64,000 nt of DNA from Pseudomonas fuscovaginae SE-1 (lineage in GTDB: Bacteria; Pseudomonadota; Gammaproteobacteria; Pseudomonadales; Pseudomonadaceae), in assembly GCF_000364705.1 (NCBI RefSeq), contig NZ_AQOH01000312.1:61569-125568 (forward strand). Reading direction: 5' to 3'. Below are positions 8,860 to 16,542 of this stretch, one piece after another; the stretch's first letter is position 1, and every line of letters begins with the position of its first letter. Both the position numbers and the translations under genes were made by a program. The notes below the pieces were generated by a model. The model was not told where the DNA came from. It saw only the letters and a program-made list of their open reading frames with translations, and searched no databases.

Positions 8860-10203
8860 ATGATTCGCATGCCTCTGGCCACCGCCAGCCTGTTGGCCCT
8901 TGCCATCGCCCTCGCCGGCTGTGGCGACAAGGACAAGGAAAAAACCGCAGCCGCCGCGCCGACACCGGCCGCCAGCGCTCCGGCCACACCTGCCAGCGAC
9001 GCTGCCGGCAAGGTTGACGAGGCGGCCGGCAAGGCCGTGGTCACGCACTACGCCGACCTGGTGTTCGCCGTGTACAGCGATGCCGAATCCACCGCGAAGA
9101 CCCTGCAGCAGGCCATCGACGCGTTCCTCGCCAAGCCGAACGCGCAAACCCTCGAGGCCGCCAAGGCCGCCTGGGTCGCCGCGCGCGTGCCTTACCTGCA
9201 GAGCGAAGTGTTCCGCTTCGGCAACACCATCATCGACGACTGGGAAGGCCAGGTGAACGCCTGGCCGCTGGACGAAGGCCTGATCGACTACGTCGACGCC
9301 TCCTACGAGCACACCCTGGGCAACCCGGGTGCCAGCGCCAACATCATCGCCAACAAGCAGATCCAGGTTGGCGAGGACAAGATCGACGTGGCCGAGATCA
9401 CCCCGGAAAAACTCGCCAGCCTGAACGAACTGGGCGGCTCCGAAGCCAACGTCGCCACCGGCTATCACGCCATCGAATTCCTCCTGTGGGGCCAGGACCT
9501 CAACGGCACCGGCCCGGGCGCGGGCAACCGTCCGGCTTCGGACTACCTCGAAGGTGCCGGCGCCACCGGTGGTCACAACGATCGGCGGCGCGCCTACCTG
9601 AAGGCCGTGACCCAACTGCTGGTCAGCGACCTGGAGGAAATGGTCGGCAACTGGAAGCCGAACGTGGCCGACAACTATCGCGCCAGCCTGGAAGCCGAGC
9701 CAGCCGAAAGCGGCCTGCGCAAGATGCTGTTCGGCATGGGCAGCCTGTCGCTCGGCGAACTGGCGGGCGAGCGGATGAAAGTGTCCCTGGAAGCCAACTC
9801 GCCGGAAGACGAACAGGACTGCTTCAGCGACAACACTCACAACTCGCACTTCTACGATGCCAAGGGCATCCGCAACGTCTACTTGGGCGAGTACACCCGC
9901 ACCGACGGCACCAAGCTGACCGGCCCGAGCCTGTCGTCGCTGGTGGCGAAGGTCGACCCGGCTGCCGATACCGCGCTCAAGAACGATCTGGAAAGCACCG
10001 AAGCGAAAATCCAGGTCATGGTCGACCATGCCAACAAGGGCGAGCACTACGACCAGTTGATCGCCGCCGGCAACGATGCGGGCAACAAGATCGTACGCGA
10101 CGCCATCGCCGCGCTGGTCAAGCAGACCGGTTCGATCGAACAGGCTGCCGCCAAGCTGGGCATCAGCGACCTGAACCCAGACAACGCCGACCACGAGTTC
10201 TGA
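8860..10203 (+). CDS. icmP: Imelysin-family (peptidase M75-like) lipoprotein, IcmP/EfeO-like
   Basis: 447 residues from the ATG at 8860, chosen because it begins a lipoprotein signal (LALAIALAGC, Cys21) and has GCAGGA upstream. An Ala/Pro-rich linker follows to about residue 55, then the imelysin domain with the diagnostic GxHxxE motif in GYHAIEFLLWG at about 201-211. Proteins of this family were named insulin-cleaving, but are more often linked to iron uptake. First gene of a four-gene set (imelysin, di-haem protein, imelysin, DUF1513) in the PAO1 PA4370-PA4373 order as I recall it. Likely periplasmic or outer-membrane anchored. Confidence 0.88.
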   Translation: MIRMPLATASLLALAIALAGCGDKDKEKTAAAAPTPAASAPATPASDAAGKVDEAAGKAVVTHYADLVFAVYSDAESTAKTLQQAIDAFLAKPNAQTLEAAKAAWVAARVPYLQSEVFRFGNTIIDDWEGQVNAWPLDEGLIDYVDASYEHTLGNPGASANIIANKQIQVGEDKIDVAEITPEKLASLNELGGSEANVATGYHAIEFLLWGQDLNGTGPGAGNRPASDYLEGAGATGGHNDRRRAYLKAVTQLLVSDLEEMVGNWKPNVADNYRASLEAEPAESGLRKMLFGMGSLSLGELAGERMKVSLEANSPEDEQDCFSDNTHNSHFYDAKGIRNVYLGEYTRTDGTKLTGPSLSSLVAKVDPAADTALKNDLESTEAKIQVMVDHANKGEHYDQLIAAGNDAGNKIVRDAIAALVKQTGSIEQAAAKLGISDLNPDNADHEF

Positions 10204-10213
10204 TCACCAGCCA

Positions 10214-10242
10214 GGCCGTCCCTCTTGAACAGAGGGACGGCC
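10214..10242. terminator. Perfect GC-rich hairpin after icmP, weak terminator or attenuator
   Basis: GGCCGTCCCTC (10214-10224), a 7-base loop, and GAGGGACGGCC (10232-10242) form an 11-pair stem 11 bases after the icmP stop. No T-tract follows, so it more likely stabilises the icmP message 3' end or attenuates transcription than terminates fully. Confidence 0.55.
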
Positions 10243-10260
10243 CTGTAGACGGATATCCCT

Positions 10261-10390
10261 GTGGTGAGTGGGCTTGCCCACGCTGGGCCGCCTCGCGGCC
10301 CCAGTATCGAAGATCGCGCTGCATCAGGAAGAACGCGATAACCGATTTACGGCTGCGTTGCAGCCGAGCGTGGGCAAGCCCACTCGCCAC
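10261..10390. repeat. REPIN-type inverted repeat between icmP and the di-haem gene
   Basis: Arms at 10261-10284 and 10367-10390 are inverted copies of 24 bases with one mismatch (core GTGGGCTTGCCCACGCT / AGCGTGGGCAAGCCCAC). A small internal hairpin GGGCCGC-CTC-GCGGCCC lies at 10285-10301. The core resembles Pseudomonas REP sequences found at the other three sites in this window. It fills most of the 323-base gap 10204-10526; the remaining bases hold no gene that I can see. Confidence 0.75.
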
Positions 10391-10526
10391 AAGCGAACCG
10401 ACCAGCCGCGAACGGGCGGTCCCGTTACAGATAACGACTGGCTCAGCACAATATTTACTGATCTGGGCAAACGCTTGCCCAGCCCCGGCCCGATAAGATT
10501 CGCGCCCTGTCCCGAACCCTGTTTCC

Positions 10527-11954
10527 ATGCCCATGCCTTCATCACCGCTTCGCCTGTCGTCGTTACTCCTGGCTCTGCTTCTGAGTGCCTGCGATGACGC
10601 TGCGCGCTTTACCGCGCCCGAGCCCGGCGAGGCACGCTCCGGCGGCGAGACCACGGTGAACAGGAGCGATCGCAGTGCCTTTTCGGCACCGGCCGCCAAT
10701 CTCTCGCCAAGTCGCCGCCTGGACTTCAGTGTCGGCAACAGTTTCTTTCGCAGCCCCTGGGTGATCGCCCCGTCGACCACCACCGCCCGTGACGGCCTGG
10801 GCCCGCTGTTCAACACCAATGCCTGCCAGAATTGTCACATCCGGGACGGGCGCGGCCATCCACCGGAAGCCGGCTCGGACAACGCCGTCTCGATGCTGGT
10901 GCGCCTGTCGATCCCCAATGCCCCGGCCCATGCGCAGTTGATCGAGCAGCAGGGCGTGGTGCCCGAGCCGGTCTATGGCGGCCAGTTGCAGGACATGGCC
11001 ATTCCCGGCGTCGCGCCGGAAGGCAAGGTACGTGTCGAATACGATCCCGTGCCGGTACGCTTCAAGGACGGCACCGAAGTCGAACTGCGCAAGCCTCGCC
11101 TGCTGATCAGTCAGTTGGGCTACGGCCCGATGCACCCGGATACGCGCTTTTCCGCCCGTGTCGCGCCGCCGATGATCGGCCTGGGCCTGCTGGAAGCGAT
11201 CCCCGAGGACGCGATTCTCGCCAACGCGAAAGCTCAGCGGCGTGACGGCATCGCCGGCCGGCCGAACCGGGTCTGGGACGACGCCCAGGGCAAGACGGTG
11301 CTGGGCCGCTTTGGCTGGAAGGCCGGGCAACCCAACCTCAATCAACAAAACGTTCACGCCTTTTCGGGTGACATGGGCCTCACCACGACACTGCGGCCCT
11401 TCGATGACTGCACCACGACCCAGACCGCCTGCCGCAACGCCCCCAACGGCAATGGCGCCGACGGCGAACAGGAGGTCAGCGACAACATCCTGCGCCTGGT
11501 GCTGTTCTACACCCGCAACCTGGCGGTGCCGGCCCGTCGTGACGTCGGCGCGCAACAGGTACTGGCCGGCAAGCGGCTGTTCCACCAGGCTGGCTGCCAG
11601 AGCTGCCATACCCCGCAGTTCACCACCTCGGCCACAGCCGCCGAACCGGAACTGGCCAGCCAGGTGATCCGCCCCTACAGTGATCTGTTGCTGCATGACA
11701 TGGGCCCCGGGCTGGCGGACAACCGCACCGAGTTCCTGGCCGGCGGCAGCGACTGGCGCACGCCCCCTTTGTGGGGCATCGGCCTGACCGGAACGGTCAG
11801 CGGTCACACAAGGTTCCTGCATGACGGCCGTGCCCGCAACCTGCTCGAAGCCGTGCTCTGGCACGGCGGTGAAGCCCTGCCGGCACAGCAGCGCGTCCTG
11901 TCGTTCAATGCCGAGCAGCGCGCCGCCTTGCTGGCTTTCCTGAATTCGCTATAA
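10527..11954 (+). CDS. Di-haem c-type cytochrome-like lipoprotein (DUF1111, thiol oxidoreductase-like)
   Basis: 475 residues with a lipoprotein signal LLLALLLSAC (Cys22). Two CxxCH haem c sites are visible: ACQNCHIRDG near residue 98 and GCQSCHTPQF near 354. The TPPLWGIGLTG-type segment before the C-terminus and a conserved GRFGWKAGQP stretch are typical of DUF1111 di-haem proteins, distant relatives of MauG/cytochrome c peroxidase. Probably a periplasmic redox partner of the imelysins, perhaps acting on iron oxidation state (inference). The ATG at 10533 is an alternative start two codons in; no strong ribosome-binding site marks either. Confidence 0.85.
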   Translation: MPMPSSPLRLSSLLLALLLSACDDAARFTAPEPGEARSGGETTVNRSDRSAFSAPAANLSPSRRLDFSVGNSFFRSPWVIAPSTTTARDGLGPLFNTNACQNCHIRDGRGHPPEAGSDNAVSMLVRLSIPNAPAHAQLIEQQGVVPEPVYGGQLQDMAIPGVAPEGKVRVEYDPVPVRFKDGTEVELRKPRLLISQLGYGPMHPDTRFSARVAPPMIGLGLLEAIPEDAILANAKAQRRDGIAGRPNRVWDDAQGKTVLGRFGWKAGQPNLNQQNVHAFSGDMGLTTTLRPFDDCTTTQTACRNAPNGNGADGEQEVSDNILRLVLFYTRNLAVPARRDVGAQQVLAGKRLFHQAGCQSCHTPQFTTSATAAEPELASQVIRPYSDLLLHDMGPGLADNRTEFLAGGSDWRTPPLWGIGLTGTVSGHTRFLHDGRARNLLEAVLWHGGEALPAQQRVLSFNAEQRAALLAFLNSL

Positions 11955-11980
11955 GAAATCCTTAACCAGAGGACCTGGAC

Positions 11981-13045
11981 ATGTTCCGCCCCAAACTATT
12001 GTTCACCAGCCTCGCCGCGCTCGCCATCGGCGCCTGCTCGCCGCAGGACCCGCAGGCCATCACCTCGGCGGCCATCGCCAAGCAGGTGATCCTGCCGACC
12101 TACAACCGCTGGGTCGAAGCCGACCGCCAACTGGCAGTCAGCGCCCTGGCCTTCTGCGAGAGCAAGGCCAGCCTGGACACCGCCCGCGCCGACTTTCTCC
12201 ATGCCCAGAAAGCCTGGGCCGAACTGCAACCGTTGCTGATCGGGCCGCTGGCCGAGGGCAACCGCTCCTGGCAGGTGCAGTTCTGGCCGGACAAGAAGAA
12301 CCTGGTCGGCCGCCAGGTCGAGCAACTGGTCAGCGCCCAGCCGCAGATCGATGCCGCCACCCTGGCCAAGTCCAGCGTGGTGGTCCAGGGCTTGTCGGCC
12401 TACGAATACATCCTGTTCGACAGCAAGATCGACATGGCTGACAGCGCCCAGAAAGCCCGCTACTGCCCGCTGCTGACGGCCATCGGCGAACGCCAGAAGA
12501 CCCTGGCCGAAGAGATCCTGTCGCGCTGGAACAGCAACGACGGCATGCTCGCGCAGCTGAGCAAGTTCCCGAACCAGCGCTACGCCGACTCCCACGAGGC
12601 CATCGCCGACCTGCTGCGGGTCCAGGTCACCGCGCTGGACACCCTGAAGAAGAAGCTCGGCACGCCGATGGGCCGCCAGGCCAAGGGCATTGCCCAACCG
12701 TTTCAGGCCGATGCCTGGCGCAGCCAGTCGTCGCTGCAGGGCCTGGAAGCCAGCCTGGCGGCCGCCCGCACCGTCTGGGTCGGGGTCGACAACAAGGGCC
12801 TGCGCGGCCTGCTGCCGGCCGAGCAGAAGCCGTTGGCCGACAAGATCGATGCCGCCTATGCCGCGTCCCTCGAGCTGTTCGCCAGCAACCAGCGCTCGCT
12901 GACCGAGATGCTCGGTGACGACGCCGGTCGCCAGCAGCTCAACGACCTCTATGACAGCCTCAACGTCGTCCATCGCCTGCACGAAGGCGAACTGGCCAAG
13001 GCGCTGGGTATCCAACTGGGCTTCAATGCCAACGACGGTGACTGA
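11981..13045 (+). CDS. Second imelysin-family lipoprotein
   Basis: 354 residues with lipobox LAALAIGAC (Cys19) and AGAGGACC ahead of the ATG. The fold is imelysin-like, but the GxHxxE motif position appears as GLSAYEYILFD near 136-146, so the histidine is replaced. This suggests it does not bind metal in the same way as the icmP product. It is 26 bases behind the di-haem gene and its stop overlaps the start of the DUF1513 gene. Likely an accessory periplasmic component of the same iron-related system. Confidence 0.84.
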   Translation: MFRPKLLFTSLAALAIGACSPQDPQAITSAAIAKQVILPTYNRWVEADRQLAVSALAFCESKASLDTARADFLHAQKAWAELQPLLIGPLAEGNRSWQVQFWPDKKNLVGRQVEQLVSAQPQIDAATLAKSSVVVQGLSAYEYILFDSKIDMADSAQKARYCPLLTAIGERQKTLAEEILSRWNSNDGMLAQLSKFPNQRYADSHEAIADLLRVQVTALDTLKKKLGTPMGRQAKGIAQPFQADAWRSQSSLQGLEASLAAARTVWVGVDNKGLRGLLPAEQKPLADKIDAAYAASLELFASNQRSLTEMLGDDAGRQQLNDLYDSLNVVHRLHEGELAKALGIQLGFNANDGD

Positions 13046-14145
13046 TGATGCTGCGACGCCAGGTCCTGACCTTGGGTAGCCTGCTGCTCAGCGCGATCAC
13101 GCTGGGCGGCTGGACCCTGTTCCGCCACAAAGGCAGCAGCCCGCTGCTGCTCTCTGCCCGCGACGACAGCGACGGCGGACACTATGCCGTGGGCTATCGA
13201 CTCGACGGCCAGAAGGTCTTCGCGACCCGGGTCAGCCAGCGTTGCCACGACATCATCAACCATCCGTCGCTGCCGCTGGCGGTGTTCATCGCCCGCCGCC
13301 CCGGCACGGAGAGCTACCTGATCGACCTGCGCGACGGACGCCTGCTGCAGACCCTCGTCTCGCAACCGAATCGGCACTTCTACGGCCATGCGGTGATCCA
13401 CAAGAGCGGCGACTGGCTGTATGCCACCGAAAACGACACCCGCGATCCGGGGCGAGGTCTGCTCGGCGTCTACCGGTTCGACGGTGAGCGCCTGGTTCAT
13501 GCAGGCGAAATTCCCACCCACGGCATCGGCCCGCACCAGGTCTCGTGGATGCCCGATGGCGAAACCCTGATCGTCGCCAACGGCGGTATCCGTACCGAAG
13601 CCGAAAGCCGGGTGGACATGAACCTCGATGCGATGGAGCCGAGCCTGGTGCTGGTGCAGCGTGACGGCACCCTGCTGAGCAAGGAAACCCTGGCCCAGCC
13701 GATGAACAGTATCCGTCACCTGGGGGTGGCCGCCGACGGCACCATCGTCGCCGGCCAGCAGTTCATGGGGCCGTCCCACGAGCCGTCCGAATTGCTCGCG
13801 ATCAAGCGCCCCGGGCAACCCTTCGCTGCCTTTCCGGTCGCCGAGCAGCAGTTGCAGGCGATGGGGCACTACACCGCCAGCGTCGCGGTGCACAGCGCGC
13901 TGCGCCTGGTGGCGTTGACCGCGCCACGAGGCAACCGATTCTTCATCTGGGAGCTGGACAGCGGCCAACTGCGCCTGGATGCCCACCTGCTCGACTGTGC
14001 CGGTGTAGGCGCGGTGCCCGACGGCTTCGTGGTCACTTCCGGCCAGGGCCGCTGCCGCTTCTATGATTGCCGCCAGCAGGAACTGACAGCCAAACCCCTG
14101 GACTTGCCTGCGGGGCTCTGGGACAACCACCTGCATCTGGCGTAG
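13045..14145 (+). CDS. DUF1513 protein, predicted exported beta-propeller
   Basis: 366 residues. The N-terminus MMLRRQVLTLGSLLLS has a twin-arginine-like RR ahead of a hydrophobic stretch, suggesting Tat or lipid-free export. The body shows WD/propeller-like repeats (for example GDWLYATENDTRDPG and WMPDGETLIVANGG), typical of DUF1513. The first ATG shares one base with the previous stop (TGATG), so translation is coupled; the next ATG, three bases on, is equally possible. Last gene of the imelysin operon. The biochemical role is unknown. Confidence 0.85.
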   Translation: MMLRRQVLTLGSLLLSAITLGGWTLFRHKGSSPLLLSARDDSDGGHYAVGYRLDGQKVFATRVSQRCHDIINHPSLPLAVFIARRPGTESYLIDLRDGRLLQTLVSQPNRHFYGHAVIHKSGDWLYATENDTRDPGRGLLGVYRFDGERLVHAGEIPTHGIGPHQVSWMPDGETLIVANGGIRTEAESRVDMNLDAMEPSLVLVQRDGTLLSKETLAQPMNSIRHLGVAADGTIVAGQQFMGPSHEPSELLAIKRPGQPFAAFPVAEQQLQAMGHYTASVAVHSALRLVALTAPRGNRFFIWELDSGQLRLDAHLLDCAGVGAVPDGFVVTSGQGRCRFYDCRQQELTAKPLDLPAGLWDNHLHLA

Positions 14146-14160
14146 GACACACGGGCCCGG

Positions 14161-14179
14161 TTCGCGGGCAACCCGCGAA
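14161..14179. repeat. Short perfect hairpin after the DUF1513 gene
   Basis: TTCGCGGG, loop CAA, CCCGCGAA. The sequence is a half-REP-like hairpin 15 bases after the stop codon, without a T-tract. It may protect the 3' end of the operon message. It also marks roughly the left edge of the accessory segment. Confidence 0.5.
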
Positions 14180-14535
14180 TGCCTGCCCGGCGTGGGCACG
14201 CTCAAGGCCCGGCAGGGCGTCAACAAGAAGAGTCACGTCAGCCACCGGGCCTATGAGAACCTGCCAGCCTCGGCACAAGTGGCATAATCTCTGCATCACA
14301 TTGAATCAGGGCGTATACGGCGAGACTTATCCGGCTTTTTTTTGACGCAGGGTAGTACTACTGCCAAGAGGTCATGTATGGCGGTAGCGGCAAAACAAAA
14401 AAATCACACTTCATGTTTTTGGGTACCCGTTCGAGCGGGATCGACTTTCATGGAGGCCAACGTGGTCACCATGGCGCGCTCGGCCTCCTGGACAACAACC
14501 AGCAAAAAAACGGGCAGTTGCTGCTCAAAAAAACC
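14180..14535 (+). other. Leader region of the phosphoramidate-type operon
   Basis: No supported gene. The region changes from GC-rich to more AT-rich and has several A-runs (around 14394-14402, 14503-14509 and 14526-14532) and a T8 run at 14336-14343. A TATAATCT-like -10 is approximated by CATAATCT near 14283. A palindrome GTAGTACTAC lies around 14352-14361 and the ops-like element at 14380-14389. The arrangement resembles JUMPstart leaders of surface polysaccharide operons. A frame is open from 14374, but it starts inside the ops-like element and its first 54 codons resemble nothing I know. Confidence 0.55.
14380..14389 (+). promoter_or_regulatory. ops/JUMPstart-like element (RfaH recruitment site)
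   Basis: GGCGGTAGCG matches the first ten bases of the classical ops element GGCGGTAGCGTG; the next two bases are GC instead of TG. In enterobacteria ops pauses RNA polymerase and recruits RfaH to long polysaccharide operons. Its location in an untranslated leader, on the coding strand and ahead of a glycan-type operon, is where it is expected. Chance occurrence of a 10-mer in 64 kb is low but not negligible. Confidence 0.55.
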
Positions 14536-14967
14536 ATGAATCACAGCAAGACACGGGGCCTGCCGCCTATACACCTGTACGGCCAGCTGGCGCCGATGCC
14601 AGAACGGATGCCCCTTGCCGAGCCTTACCCGAACCGAATCGACCATACCCTGACCAGGTTGCCCAAAGGGACTGCGCGAGCAGCCCATGGATGGCATCTG
14701 TTCGTGATCGAGCGCCCTGGGCGTGATGCGCTCAAAAAGCGCCTGACGCACCACGGCGTTCAAACCGACATCCACTATCCGCTGCCAATTCCCCGGCACA
14801 GACCTTATGCAGACTTGGCATTGAGTTCTGCCATGATCGCTGCGGGCCTCTGTGAGCGCACGCTATCACGTCCCATTTACCCCACCCTTGGTGAAGCGCA
14901 ACAGGACTACGTGATAGACGCTCTGAATCAGTTCTCTGCTCGTCAGGAAACAATCCATGAAAAATAA
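14536..14967 (+). pseudogene. C-terminal remnant of a DegT/DnrJ/EryC1 sugar aminotransferase
   Basis: From the ATG at 14536 the frame encodes 143 residues. The part after about residue 50 matches the end of PLP-dependent nucleotide-sugar aminotransferases: GWHLFVIERPGRDALKKRL, then a GVQTDIHYPLP segment (family: GIxTxIHYPxP), then LSRPIYPTLGEAQQDYVIDAL (family: LSLPMxPxLTxxQVxxVIxA; only the pattern is similar). The PLP-lysine half of the enzyme is missing. The gene is therefore a truncated relic or a retained C-terminal domain. Its stop overlaps the next gene by 11 bases, so it may still be translated. It hints that an amino-sugar step once belonged to this locus. Confidence 0.65.
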
Positions 14968-16015
14968 GGATTTCGCGCAAGTCGCTTTTTTTATACACGC
15001 CGCCGAAATATTCAACCATTACCAGGCGGTATGGCGACTGCTGGGAAGCGAGGCCTTCGACATTGTCTTGCACGGCACCGACAACGAACGGGCGAACACC
15101 CTGGCGCTGGCCAGTGCTGCCGGCTACCGCTGCTTCAACAGCGAAACGGTGATCGCGTCCGGGTACCGCTACGACATCGTCGTATCCAACCTGAGCATGT
15201 ATCACCACATGGATCAGCCGATCATCCATGTACTCGGTCATCGTCGTGTACGCTTCATGTACGCCCTGGGAAAGGCAAAGCACAACTTTTCCAACTGGAA
15301 CAACGACTACGATCTGATCCTCTGTTTCGGTCCTTGGCAGGCTGAGCGCCTGAAGCAATGTTGCAATGCAGTAACGTTCCAGATGGGCTACCCGCGGTAT
15401 GACGAGTACTTCCGCGAACCCGCGCGGCTAGGCGTATCGCCACCGGGGTTGACCCTGGATCCGGCAAAAAAGACCGTGCTCTGGTTGCCCACCTGGATGG
15501 AGCTGTCGTCGATCAGGCTTTATGCCGATGCCATGTCCGCTCTGTGCCGCGATTACAATGTCATCGTCAAGACACACCCGCTATCGGTAGAAGCCGAACC
15601 CGAGGTTCTGGCTATTCTCGACCTCTATCACTTCACGGCGGTGATCGTCACGGTCTATGACAATCTGAACCTGTTCCGCTGTGCCGACTACGTAGTGGCA
15701 GACTATGGTGGTACAGCGTTCGGTGCGCTGTACCTGGACAAGAACCTTTTATTGCTGAACGTTCCAGACGCGGAAAAAGATGCCCATACCGGTGATGACT
15801 CGCCAGATATTCTGCTGCGCGAGGAGATCGTCAATATCGACGAACAAGATCGCTGGAACCTGCCCGCCCTGTTCGCCGATGAGTCGTTATGGGCAGCTCA
15901 AGCCAAGACTCGCCAAGGTTTGCGGCATAAATATTTCGTCAACAGCTACGGGTTTTCTGCCGAGATGGCCGTCATGGCTTTGTGCAATATCGAAACCTTA
16001 CTAAAACAAGGATAA
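14957..16015 (+). CDS. CDP-glycerol glycerophosphotransferase-like protein (TagB/TagF family)
   Basis: 352 residues. The C-terminal half has the GT-B-like signature of TagB/TagF enzymes: VLWLPTWMELSS near 176, VIVKTHPLSVE near 203 (family KxHP) and ADYVVADYGGTAFGALYLDK near 249 (family DYSSxxFD). Those enzymes transfer a phosphoalcohol from a CDP-linked donor to a glycan. Pseudomonas does not make teichoic acid, and the neighbours predict a CDP-linked phosphoramidate, so transfer of phosphoramidate from CDPA is an attractive inference. No membrane helix is obvious. AGGAAA precedes the ATG. First complete gene of the seven-gene operon; the next gene starts five bases after its stop. Confidence 0.78.
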   Translation: MKNKDFAQVAFFIHAAEIFNHYQAVWRLLGSEAFDIVLHGTDNERANTLALASAAGYRCFNSETVIASGYRYDIVVSNLSMYHHMDQPIIHVLGHRRVRFMYALGKAKHNFSNWNNDYDLILCFGPWQAERLKQCCNAVTFQMGYPRYDEYFREPARLGVSPPGLTLDPAKKTVLWLPTWMELSSIRLYADAMSALCRDYNVIVKTHPLSVEAEPEVLAILDLYHFTAVIVTVYDNLNLFRCADYVVADYGGTAFGALYLDKNLLLLNVPDAEKDAHTGDDSPDILLREEIVNIDEQDRWNLPALFADESLWAAQAKTRQGLRHKYFVNSYGFSAEMAVMALCNIETLLKQG

Positions 16016-16020
16016 AGGCC

Positions 16021-16542
16021 ATGGTCATCTGGCTAGTCGGTCTGTCCGGGGCTGGCAAAACAACGATTGGGCGAGCCCTGTACGCCAGCCTGAAACAGAA
16101 TCGGCCGCAGACCGTGTTCGTCGATGGCGATGAAATCAGGACGTTGTTTCGCCATGATCAGCATGCTGACGCATATAGCCTGGCGGGGCGCCGGGTCAAC
16201 GCCGAGCGCATCCAAGCCTTGTGCGCCTGGCTGGACAGCCAGGGCATTGATGTTGTGTGCTGCATTCTTTCGATGTTTCAGGACATCAGCGATGACAACC
16301 GCCAGCGCTTTTCCAAATACCGGGAAGTGTTTGTCGACGTGCCGCTCGACACCCTCATTGAGCGCGATGACAAGGGTCTCTATCAATCTGCCCTGCGCGG
16401 AGAACAGGTCAACGTGGTCGGCATGGATATAGAGTACCGGCCACCCGCAGCGCCGGACCTGGTGTTGCACAACAGCCAGTTGCCAGAGGACCTGCCTGGC
16501 TATGTGGCGCAGATTCTGCAGATCAGCGGGTACGCTTCATGA
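16021..16542 (+). CDS. APS-kinase-like small kinase, candidate CDPA 3'-kinase (Cj1415-like)
   Basis: 173 residues from the ATG at 16021. It has the P-loop GLSGAGKTT (7-15), the DGDEIR motif (about 39-44; DGDNxR in CysC), the LAGRRVNAERI helix and the segment VFVDVPLDTLIERDDKGLY (CysC: VFVxxPLxxCExRDxKGLY). It is thus an adenylylsulfate-kinase homologue, yet no cysD, cysN or sulfotransferase is nearby. In Campylobacter jejuni a CysC homologue (Cj1415) phosphorylates the 3'-OH of cytidine diphosphoramidate, and the other pathway enzymes are encoded here, so I favour that role. Its stop overlaps the next start by four bases. Confidence 0.8.
   Translation: MVIWLVGLSGAGKTTIGRALYASLKQNRPQTVFVDGDEIRTLFRHDQHADAYSLAGRRVNAERIQALCAWLDSQGIDVVCCILSMFQDISDDNRQRFSKYREVFVDVPLDTLIERDDKGLYQSALRGEQVNVVGMDIEYRPPAAPDLVLHNSQLPEDLPGYVAQILQISGYAS

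Noticed and set aside
8707..10194. A 495-codon minus-strand frame opposite icmP
   Set aside because: Antisense shadow of the imelysin gene, Val/Gly-rich without motifs.
14336..14343. Rho-independent terminator at the T8 run before the accessory operon
   Set aside because: No stable GC stem directly precedes the T run.
14374..14535. N-terminal 54 codons of a longer protein joined to the aminotransferase remnant
   Set aside because: The stretch starts inside the ops-like element, has no ribosome-binding site and matches no aminotransferase N-terminus.
16021..16542. Adenylylsulfate kinase of sulfate assimilation
   Set aside because: Motifs fit the fold, but no sulfate-activation or sulfotransferase gene is near and the operon context fits CDPA kinase better.
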